Origin: Adiantum capillus-veneris
Lineage: Eukaryota; Streptophyta; Polypodiopsida; Polypodiales; Pteridaceae
Length of the DNA stretch: 64,000 bases
Assembly (NCBI GenBank): GCA_014529385.2
Contig: CM043962.1
Coordinates: forward strand, 42,159,598 to 42,223,597
Reading direction: 5' to 3'
A program made the position numbers and the translations under genes. This document shows, one piece after another, positions 1-7,388 of this stretch. How positions within the stretch are numbered: position 1 is the stretch's first letter; every line of letters starts with the position of its first letter. Below the pieces are notes generated by a model that made no database searches, was not told the origin of the DNA, and saw nothing but the letters and a program-made list of their open reading frames with translations.

Positions 1-136
1 AGTACAAGAGAGTGGCTAGGGATTCACTCTCAGACTCTGCGTCCAGATGCTCCGAGAAGTGAGGCGCTCACCACTAATTTAAAGACTACAAGGGATGCCC
101 AATAGCAGAGCCCCAAAAGCTTGAAAGCCAAAAGCA

Positions 137-190
<54 letters not shown>

Positions 191-378
191 GAGAGTTGAA
201 ATAAAGCAAAATTTGCGTCGCTCATCATTTTATTAAAATAAAAAAATAAAAAAATTTAATTCGTCTCCGTGATTTCCGAAAATTAGGGTTTTTGGCAAAA
301 ATTAGGGTTTGCAGGAATTTTAGGGTTTTTGGCAGAAATTAGGGTTTTTGTTGTCCGCCACGTCATCACTTTGTGACA
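1..378 (-). repeat. 3' LTR of element 1 (truncated by window edge)
   Basis: This stretch matches the right-hand LTR at 5771-6276, its first base aligning near 5949, so about 178 bp of the LTR lie outside the window. It contains a (CT)n tract at 141-187. On the minus (sense) strand the LTR starts TGTCAC, and on the plus strand it ends GTGACA at 373-378. It carries four telobox-like ACCCTAA motifs on the sense strand near 283-348; the right LTR has only two. The two LTRs differ by small indels and by CT tract length, so the insertion is not very recent. Confidence 0.93.
141..187. repeat. (CT)n microsatellite inside LTR
   Basis: An uninterrupted CT dinucleotide run of about 47 bp lies inside the left LTR of element 1. 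The equivalent tract in the right LTR (6090-6121) is about 32 bp, so the run has changed length since the LTRs were made identical at insertion. Confidence 0.98.
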
Positions 379-390
379 TACCCCCCCACT
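379..390 (-). promoter_or_regulatory. Polypurine tract of element 1
   Basis: On the minus strand the bases just upstream of the 3' LTR read AGTGGGGGGGTA. This is the expected polypurine primer for plus-strand DNA synthesis, directly abutting the TGTCAC LTR start. It confirms the minus orientation of element 1. Confidence 0.85.
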
Positions 391-980
391 TGAAAGCATT
401 GCAATCGATCGCGATTACGCTTGCAAAATCGACAAAAGCCATAAACCGTCTTAGCAGACACTGACTTTTAGTACCTACGTACTAGGAACACACATCTAGC
501 ACATGTACAAAATCGACAGTCACATCACACGACATCACAGGACATCACTAGACATCACATGACATTCAACATTCATTCGGATCTTAGACCATGATTTATC
601 GGCAATGTAGCTAGCAATCACATCTAGGTCCAATCGGGACTTCATCGATGTCCGATTGACTAACCCCTATTGCAACCATGTCTATTCGAGATCAATCAGA
701 CCAAAATGCTGCATTCATTTCGTCTATCAGTTCTTGCACTCAAAAGAAGTGAAGAAACAAATCAGTATCATTATCAGGAATTCCATTTCATAAAGTCAGT
801 CATCCAGCAGAATACTATCAGCTCTTAGTATCCCTGAAGCTCAAAGAGACATCAGTGACTTTAGTATCAAAATCAAGGCATCTGTTGACAAAGGAGCGGA
901 GTAACTCCCCTCTTGTGCATCCCACTGCACCAGATCCTCGGCCAAGCTGAATTTCTAGGTTCCGTTTGGAGTAGACTATG
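391..980 (-). other. 3' untranslated spacer of element 1
   Basis: About 590 bp between the chromodomain stop and the polypurine tract. I see no open frame or recognisable gene. It holds short direct repeats of the form GACATCACA around 520-565. A long 3' spacer of this sort is common in chromovirus elements. Confidence 0.6.
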
Positions 981-1548
981 CTAAACCAAAACATCGAGGT
1001 AAAGTTTCACAATCCGAGGAGTATCTGCTAGGTCCTCCTTCTCCATCCACTTCGCATCAAATGCAGGAAAGTTCTTGAACTTAACCAAGAACCCGCCTTC
1101 GGACTTTACCTTTCTTCGTATCGTTATGTGCCAAAATCTGTTCAGGAACAAGGATCTGCTCGTTTTCTTCGACTTCGGGTTGCTCATCAGGCTCCCCATC
1201 ATCAGGCACATCACCCTTAACAGGTTTCAAGAGACTCACATGCAATGCATTGTGAATCCTCCAAGTATCTGGCAGTTTCAATCGGAAGGAGACATCATTT
1301 ATCTTTTCAGTAATCTGGAAAGGTCCGTAGTATCGCATACTAAGCTTTGGAAAAAGCCTCTTCTTTCCCTTTTTCTTTCGTAGACGTGCCTTCTCAAAAC
1401 GTAAGAGCCCCCAATCATCCTCCTTCAATTTCAAGTCGCGACGATGGCGATCCGCTCCCTTTTTCTGTCGTTCTTGAGACTCCTGCAAAGTCTCGCGAAC
1501 CTTGGCAAAAGCCGTATCCAAATCTCGCGAATATTCATCCGCTTCCAA
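981..1548 (-). pseudogene. Element 1 integrase C-terminus with chromodomain
   Basis: Read on the minus strand from 1548. The first part is the Ty3/gypsy integrase C-terminal region: [18 protein letters not shown], then [12 protein letters not shown] and [11 protein letters not shown], the usual GPF/Y-type module. A chromodomain-like tail follows ([20 protein letters not shown], ending near 981). One frame change near 1081-1214 joins the tail to the rest. In chromoviruses this domain steers integration to particular chromatin. The upstream catalytic core is damaged (1549-2186), so this piece cannot belong to a working integrase. Confidence 0.85.
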
Positions 1549-2186
1549 TATCTAATCTTTCGTGCTCAGGAAGGATGGAACCTTCGCAACAGTTTCAACA
1601 ATCTCACATGATGTCTTCCCCGTCGAAGAGTGTATCGTGTTATTGTAGGCAAATTCCACCAAAGGTAAGTTCTATTCCCGTTGAGTCTTCTGATCCGAGA
1701 TACAAGACTTCAATAAATCTAAAATCACTGAATTGGCAATCTCAAATTGCCCGTCAGTCTGCAAGTGGAACGATGACGAGAACTGCAACTGCGTGCCAAT
1801 GTTCTCCCAAATTGCCTTCCAAAACAAACTCATAAATCTGGGGTCTCTGTCGGAGACAATCGTCTCAGACGTGCCATGTAATCGGAAATCATTGTGATCA
1901 TCTGTGTAATCGGGATATCAAAAATGAAATCCATTTCAATACTTTCCCAGGGGCGGGTGGGTATGGGTAAAGGCTTTAACAATCCCTGTGCCTTATGCCT
2001 ATCAAAATTGACCTTCTGGCATACTAAGCAACTTCGCACAAACTCTTCCACATCCTTTTTGAGTCTCCGCCCAAAGAAGTATCTCTCTACCCCCTTCATG
2101 GTGGTAGCAATGCCGTGGTGACTCGTAAAAGGTGGACAGTGGCATTCAGTCATAACCTTTTCCCTCAACGGTTGTATAACGCACAA
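1549..2186 (-). pseudogene. Element 1 integrase zinc-binding domain and partly deleted core
   Basis: The frame from 2186 encodes an H2C2-type integrase N-terminus (SHHGIATTMKGVERYF, then CLVCQKVNFDRHKAQG) followed by the core entry PWESIEMDFIFDIP. The next part of the core, which should carry the first catalytic Asp and the DRFSKxAHFIP-type segment, is missing. The sequence resumes in another frame with HGTSETIVSDRDPRF, FHLQTDGQ and AYNNTIHSSTGKTSCEI, broken by stops near 1560-1890. So the core has an internal deletion of roughly 50 residues plus frameshifts. The enzyme is dead and element 1 cannot transpose with its own integrase. Confidence 0.85.
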
Positions 2187-3684
2187 CAGTCTTTTTCATC
2201 AAGTAGCCTTCCCAAAGGGAGTATCCAGCTACTGTCTCCCCATCTCGTATCCGTGTGAAAAATATTTGCAAAACTGTATCTGTGGCATACTGATCGACCA
2301 TATCCTCGAAGCTCCTATGATGTATCGTGGAAATAGCCAGAACCAACGGCTTCCGAGACAAAGCATCTGCCACCACATTCTTCTGTCCGTGCTCATGGAC
2401 AATTTGGAAGTGAAACTGTGACAAGATGTTCGCCCACCGCATCTGCTTTTCCGAAAGCTGCTTCTGTGACAAGAAGTAGCGCAAACTCTGATGGTCTGTA
2501 AAGACAGTAAAATCCGCTCCGAGTAGGTAGTGCCGCCACTGAGTAAGAGCATGGATCACTGCCAAAAGCTTTTTCTCATATATCTGTGCTGTCATCTCCG
2601 GCCTAGAGAACAATCGGCTCTCATAAGCAATTACATGGCCTTCTTGCATCAAGACCGCACCCAGACTACGACTACAAGCATCACAAAATACTTCAAATGA
2701 CTTCTGCAAGTCCGGCAAAGTCAAATCTGGTCCTGTAGTCAATTTCTCTTTCAATGTCTGAAAGGCAGTCACCTCTGTGGGTCCCCACGAGAAAGGTACT
2801 CCTTTCTGTGTCAAGATATGCAAAGCGGAAGCAACCTCTGCAAACTTTCGTATGAACCGCCCGAAGTATGAACACAGTCCCAAGAAGTTTCTAACTTCAT
2901 GGACATTCCTCAAATCGGGCCAATCACGGATAGTCTCTATCTTGGCCGGGTCCATTTGCACTCCTGCTGCTGACACAATGTGTCCCAAAAAGTGTATCTC
3001 TGGTAGGAAAAATTCACTTTTCTTTGCATTAATCACCAATGTGTGATCTCGTAATGCCTGAAAGACTTGGAGCAGATGATCTCTGTGTTCTGCCTCATTC
3101 TTGGAGAAAACAATGATGTCGTCAAAGAAAGTGCCAACAAATAGCCTATACTCTCGAAAAATCCTGTCCATCATCCGGTTAAATGTCGCAGGAGCATTGG
3201 TTAAGCCAAAAGGCATCACCAAAAACTCAAATAACCCAAAAGTCGTCCGAAAAGCTGTCTTGTAGACATCTCCTGGCGCTATCCTGATCTGATGATATCC
3301 ACTCTTCAAGTCAATCTTGCTAAAGCACAAGGATCCTTGTAACCTGTCGAGTATATCATCGATCCTAGGAGTAGGAAATCTGTTCTTGATGGTGATTTCG
3401 TTGAGAGTGCTATAATCGATGCACATTCTCCAAGATCCGTCTTTCTTCAAAACCAACAACACTAGAGAGCAATACGGTGAAGTACTAGGCTGGACAAGAC
3501 CCTTTTCCAAGAGGTCTTTCACTGGGTTCATAATCTTTTCATTCTGTACTCGGCTCACACGGTAAGGTGGCCGATTCGGTGGCGTGCTTCTAGGTATCAG
3601 ATCAATGGTTTGATCTTCAGGCCCTCTGAAAAGCAATCGGCATGAGTGTGGAGAAAAATCTTGGCGTTCTTTTGATAAGGTCAA
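2146..3684 (-). CDS. Element 1 reverse transcriptase-RNase H (Ty3/gypsy)
   Basis: A 512-residue open frame encodes the RT and RNase H part of a Ty3/gypsy polyprotein, which copies element RNA into DNA in the virus-like particle. RT signatures in order: VLKKDGSWRMCIDYSTLN (about 78-95), FSKIDLKSGYHQI (121-133), VMPFGLTNAPATF (156-168) and the catalytic TFFDDIIVFS (185-194; Asp188 and Asp189). Most gypsy enzymes have VFFDDIL or VYLDDIL here, so the Thr is mildly unusual. RNase H follows, with the acidic set near Asp335 (EVFCDA), Glu370 and Asp397 (FTDHQSL), then the connection domain ending GQKNVVADALSRKP. The Met is only the first in frame; the real product would be cleaved from a polyprotein. 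A frame change near 2160 separates it from integrase. Confidence 0.93.
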   Translation of the reverse strand: MTLSKERQDFSPHSCRLLFRGPEDQTIDLIPRSTPPNRPPYRVSRVQNEKIMNPVKDLLEKGLVQPSTSPYCSLVLLVLKKDGSWRMCIDYSTLNEITIKNRFPTPRIDDILDRLQGSLCFSKIDLKSGYHQIRIAPGDVYKTAFRTTFGLFEFLVMPFGLTNAPATFNRMMDRIFREYRLFVGTFFDDIIVFSKNEAEHRDHLLQVFQALRDHTLVINAKKSEFFLPEIHFLGHIVSAAGVQMDPAKIETIRDWPDLRNVHEVRNFLGLCSYFGRFIRKFAEVASALHILTQKGVPFSWGPTEVTAFQTLKEKLTTGPDLTLPDLQKSFEVFCDACSRSLGAVLMQEGHVIAYESRLFSRPEMTAQIYEKKLLAVIHALTQWRHYLLGADFTVFTDHQSLRYFLSQKQLSEKQMRWANILSQFHFQIVHEHGQKNVVADALSRKPLVLAISTIHHRSFEDMVDQYATDTVLQIFFTRIRDGETVAGYSLWEGYLMKKTVVRYTTVEGKGYD

Positions 3685-3779
3685 AACATATTCAACCTTT
3701 ATTTATCGTTCAGTTCTCTCCCAAAAGAATGAGTAAGAAATTGAAGTTCATCAAGTACAATCTCTAAGCCCTTCATTTA

Positions 3780-4161
3780 TCAAAGTCGCTTTCTCGGCCC
3801 GGTAGTCAACCACGGCGTAGTTCTGGTGGTACCAAGGGATTCCGAGTAGAACGTCACTCGCGTGCCTTGAACACCCCTGTCATTGCAAACGAAGTTTGCC
3901 AATGCTCGGTGTAATGGCAACATCCCATCCGGATGCCAGTCGAACTACCTCCGCTTGTGGCGTCAGTCTGTTGGGCGTAATTCCAAATCGAGCTGCCAAT
4001 TCCAAGTGAAAAGAAGTTGGCCTTGGCTCCTTCAAAAGAGCTTCTTGATCCTTCACTTTGCCCCAAAAAGCGGCAAAGTTTGTACTTTCATTCATTTGAT
4101 TCGGTGCAAGTCCCACGCCATGTGGTACCAGTTCTGCTTTTCTATCTGCCTTTTTTGCCAC
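3780..4161 (-). pseudogene. Element 1 aspartic protease remnant
   Basis: Between gag and RT the minus strand encodes the C-terminal part of a retropepsin-like domain: ELAARFGITPNRLTPQAEV and RLASGWDVAITPSIGKL, then in a second frame SDVLLGIPWYHQNYAVVDY. The order matches the usual flap region, the hydrophobic ILGMPWL-type motif and the following DW/DY. The N-terminal DTG/DSG catalytic loop is not readable in a continuous frame, and two frame changes are needed. I call it a broken protease on position plus these motifs. Confidence 0.7.
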
Positions 4162-4166
4162 ACTCC

Positions 4167-5697
4167 TCAGCTGCTCTCGATCTTTGAGGCCTGTCGTCGT
4201 TCTTTATCATTCTGTTCTTTCTGTGCCTTATTAGGGCACTTTGCGGAGATATGTCCTTGTTCCCCGCATCGAAAGCACTTCCCCTCTTTGATGAAGCGAG
4301 CTCTCTCCTCAGGAGTAAGCTTGGGTCGTGCATCCTTTTTCTCTGGGTTGCTCTTTTTCTTTCTACTTTCATTCCTAGAAGTCTGTTCGGCTCGTTGTGT
4401 CATGGCCTCATCTGTGGGGTAGGTCAGATTGCCAGAGTGAATGGCGAAGCCCCGCTTCGCATGACTCATCAACTCCTGAATAGAAGCTGACTTCTGTTCC
4501 AAGCAGTGATCTCGGATCTCTGTAGGTAGACCCAAGGTAAACCGCTCAATCTGTTCTTTGAATGAGATCTTCTTGAATGAAGGGGCGGGTAGAAAAGAGC
4601 TCCAGAATCTTTCACAATAAGCATTGATTGTATCTTTCTTGGTCATCCGAAGATGGTTCCAAGCAGCTCGTATATCTCGTTCATATTCTTGCGTCAACCA
4701 AGAAGAAATAAAAAGCTTTTTAAATTTCAGCCATTTAACTGGCGCAATCTTGTTTAAAAGAAGCGTGGACCACCAAGTACGAGCATTCCTCTTAAAGTAA
4801 GAGGTAGCTCTCCGAATCTTGGAGTGCTCTGAATAGCGTCCTCCTGCGAAAGCGATGTCAAACTGCTGTATAAAAGACAAAGCCTTCGAAGCATCTGAGT
4901 ATCCTGAAAAAGTATCAAACTTGATCGAGTGGCCACCTTCCTTAAACTCTCGGACTTTCTTGCTTATATCTTCGAGAAAGTCATACTGGTTGGCTTTGTA
5001 AAAATTCTTCTTGTTCGCATAAAAGTTTCCGTCGGAATCTGAGCTGTCTGTAGTAGACGAGTCCTCAATAGAACTGTCAGTCTCTGGGCGAGATGTAGCC
5101 TTCTTTGCCTTTTCCTTGCCCTTTCGGAAGCTTTGTTTCTTGCTTCGCTTTTTACCTTTTCCTGTCTTCTTCGCTCGAGTCTGAAGAGCTAGAAGAACTG
5201 TAAGAAGAAGAAGAAGAAGAACTCGGTAGGTCTTCAAACTTGACACGCTTCTTCAATTTCTTTGCCTCGTCAAATGTCGACCGACGACCCAAATATCCCG
5301 GGAAGTCAGTGCTGTTCTTCTGCTTTTTGCCTTTCTTTTGCACGTCGAAAAGCTGAGCAATCCATGCATCAACCACGTTCTCCAGTTCCTTCTCCGTATA
5401 TTTCTTGGAGGCAGAAGGTTTCTTGAGAGCGGGTTTCGGGAGTGGTGTTGTGGTTCTTTGCCACTCCATCTGTACCTCTTCCAAAGAGGTCTGGTTCATA
5501 TATTTTGCCATCTTCGGGTCCTTGGCAAAATTGAGCATCATCTTTGTTGCATTGCCAATCAATTGACGACGCTCCATCTCTCTTTGCTTCGCCTGAGTAG
5601 GCCGAGGCGGGCCATACTCTCTGTCTGAATCTTCGTTGTGATCCCAGCCCGCATCTCCAGATGCAGAGGGAGGCGGCTGATCATTGCCTGAAGCCAT
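4167..5697 (-). pseudogene. Element 1 gag (frameshifted) with CCHC zinc knuckle
   Basis: Gag forms the virus-like particle and binds element RNA. The likely start is the Met at 5697 (MASGNDQPPPSASG), 60 bp inside the PBS; earlier in-frame codons lie in the LTR. The first frame runs to about 5152 and ends in a Ser-rich, acidic stretch, then stops. The rest continues in another frame from about 5160: a Lys-rich segment, then the gag core (NARTWWSTLL, FKKLFISSW, INAYCERFWSSF) and near 4250-4300 the knuckle CFRCGEQGHISAKC, a proper C-x2-C-x4-H-x4-C. A single indel in a purine-rich run around 5150-5170 explains the break. A programmed shift is possible but nothing argues for it. Confidence 0.85.
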
Positions 5698-5757
5698 AGG
5701 TGCTGCGGATTTTTTTTTTTCGGGGATCGGATTTCCCGTAGAAGAGAAATCGGCCGT

Positions 5758-5769
5758 GCTCTGATACGA
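5758..5769 (-). promoter_or_regulatory. Primer-binding site of element 1
   Basis: On the minus strand the sequence just inside the 5' LTR reads TCGTATCAGAGC. It differs at one base from TGGTATCAGAGC, the complement of the initiator tRNA-Met 3' end used by most plant LTR retrotransposons. It lies one base from the LTR end at 5771. Confidence 0.88.
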
Positions 5770-5770
5770 C

Positions 5771-6085
5771 TGTAACAGACTTGGACACTCCAAGTCAAGA
5801 ATCAACTACGACAGCACCAAATAACCACTTCAAAACAATTCACAGATCACAATAGATTTGCATTGGCCCGGCGGAGTTCCGTGCCTAGAGATATTGGCCC
5901 CAAAGACTGGCGCCCCTTTCGGTATTTCTTTTTATATTAATCAGATCAAAGTACAAGAGAGTGACTAGGGTTTCACTCTCAGACTCTGCGTCCAGATGCT
6001 CTGAGAAGTGAGGCCCTCACCACTAATTTAAAGATTACAAAGGATGCCCAAAAGTAGAGCCCCAAAAGCTTGAAAGCCAAAAGCA

Positions 6086-6125
<40 letters not shown>

Positions 6126-6276
6126 GAGAGTTAAACTAAAGCAAAATTTGCGTTGCTCATCATTATATAAAATAAAATAAAATAAAAAATTTAATTCGCC
6201 TCCGCGATTTCCGGAAATTAGGGTTTTTGGCAGAAATTAGGGTTTTTGCTGTCTGCCACGTCATCACTTTGTGACA
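5771..6276 (-). repeat. 5' LTR of element 1
   Basis: A 506-bp LTR, TGTAACAG to GTGACA on the plus strand, minus oriented. It matches 1-378 over the shared part. It carries a (CT)n tract (6090-6121), two teloboxes near 6218-6245 and one TGACGTGGCA motif (plus strand near 6254-6264). The conserved block TTGGCCCCAAAGACTGGCGC near 5890-5930 recurs in the LTRs at 29279 and 31056, which defines a wider LTR superfamily. The TSD cannot be tested because the other end is outside the window. Confidence 0.92.
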
Positions 6277-6299
6277 CGCTATCTGCAAGGGAATAATTG

Positions 6300-6442
6300 A
6301 GTGAGTTAGTTGAAACTCACTTACCCTTTATTATTTGTACAAGGACCAATTTAATAAGTTAGTGGCCAAGTTCAATGTGAACTTGGCCAAAGGTTAGTAA
6401 CCTTTAAAATGTACATTAAAGGGGGCCATTTGGGCCTTTAAT
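6300..6442. repeat. Cluster of consecutive palindromes
   Basis: Between the end of element 1 and a family-A LTR fragment lie several inverted repeats in a row. They are AGTGAGTT/AACTCACT (6300-6321), TGGCCAAGTTCA/TGAACTTGGCCA with a 3-nt loop (6363-6389), AAAGGTTA/TAACCTTT around one base (6389-6405), CCTTTAA/TTAAAGG around AATGTACA (6401-6422), and ATTAAAGG/CCTTTAAT (6415-6442). No open frame. It could be a foldback element or the end of a MITE; I do not recognise it. Confidence 0.75.
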
Positions 6443-6448
6443 CCAACA

Positions 6449-6607
6449 ATGCTGTGTGCAACCGGAGGATATGCATCTATGCTAAGTGACTGGGTATGCA
6501 CGGTCTACGAATAGACTCACAAAAGTGCCAGATCACTTCTAATCTAGACTTGACTGAACTGACTGAACCTTGTTATGCTGTAGCTTGTCCACGGACACAT
6601 AGGGTTC
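6449..6607 (-). repeat. Family-A LTR fragment (3' LTR of the host element)
   Basis: This matches the first part of the family-A LTR in reverse orientation; compare 20585-20740. The first bases of the LTR and the polypurine tract are missing. The fragment runs directly into coding sequence at a short repeat (GTTCAAAG), consistent with a small deletion. It marks the 3' end of the minus-strand host copy. Confidence 0.85.
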
Positions 6608-7376
6608 AAAGTGAGGTACTGGTACAAAACTGTATGGCGTTGAGGGAGATCGCCAATAGCATCCGGAATCCTAGAAGCGACTCTTCGCCGGCCCACTCTG
6701 CAGTGTGGGTCGTGCGGTACTTGAACTTCATAAAGGTCTGCAACGCTTGCTTCTTTGGGCCGCGCCGAAAGCGACACAAAATCTTTTGAATCTCCTTCCT
6801 TGCGTCAACTTCGTCTAGAGTCCTGCTTCTGCTGTCTTCAAGAATTTCCATGGCTGAAAATTCCTGAAACCATCTCCAACACAAAACCATGAACATACCC
6901 ATTCCATATAAAGTGAAGGAAAAAAATATTGTCTTCTCTAAAGACTGTGTATGCAATGTAGATGAACAAATAAACAGAGTGACAACCCGTTCATCAAACA
7001 CATGCAAACAATACGATCAAACTTTCTCTTATGATCTAGAGCAATCAACTGTGGCAATTCACAACAGAAATGCCCATGCTTGGTGCTCATACTTTCATGT
7101 GCTCGTTCTACGAATGTGTCATGCCAAGGAAGAGACATGGAATGTGACTTCCTTACATACATACTTTTCAGCTTTTCATGAAAAATCCGCATACATTCGT
7201 GCTCATCCATGAGAGAAACGTGTTCAACATACAATATGTCATGCCTAGGAAAAGGGATCACATAACGATGCTGATAAAAAATTTGAATGAAACACTCGAA
7301 CAATGCATGCGTATCAATCATGCAAACACATAATACTTCCTGTGAGGGTTCTTTGGACCTAGGCTCGAGAGCCAAG
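6608..7376 (-). pseudogene. Host family-A element, 3' coding part (unknown domain and chromodomain-like tail)
   Basis: Minus strand from 7376 down. The first part carries the family-A domain I do not recognise: MIDTHALFECFIQ, then YVIPFPRHDILYVEHVSLMD and HECMRIFHEKLKSMYVRKSH. It shifts frame near 7010. The second part, from about 6870, starts MEILEDSRSRTLDEV and ends with FMKFKYRTTHTAEWAGEESLL, which resembles the core of a chromodomain. The same block occurs at 14938-15675, 18322-19050 and 20770-21542. The 11 bp ending at the LINE junction are the left TSD copy. The reading frame is broken. Confidence 0.75.
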
Positions 7377-7387
7377 ATCGATGCTTC
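7377..7387. other. Left TSD of LINE insertion
   Basis: ATCGATGCTTC at 7377-7387 is repeated exactly at 10423-10433, on the other side of the LINE. Removing the LINE and one copy restores the family-A sequence seen at 21540-21640. Confidence 0.93.
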
Positions 7388-7388
7388 T

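Noticed and set aside
283-348. Interstitial telomere repeat
   Set aside because: Only four spaced AACCCTAA motifs separated by unrelated bases inside an LTR, repeated in its partner LTR; these are promoter-type teloboxes.
5150-5170. Programmed ribosomal frameshift in element-1 gag
   Set aside because: It lies in a purine-rich, indel-prone run, the element has several other frameshifts, and no slippery site plus structure is evident.
7287-7388. Met at 7287 as the true start of the LINE protein
   Set aside because: The first 34 codons lie in the interrupted family-A element and its TSD; the in-frame extension is accidental.
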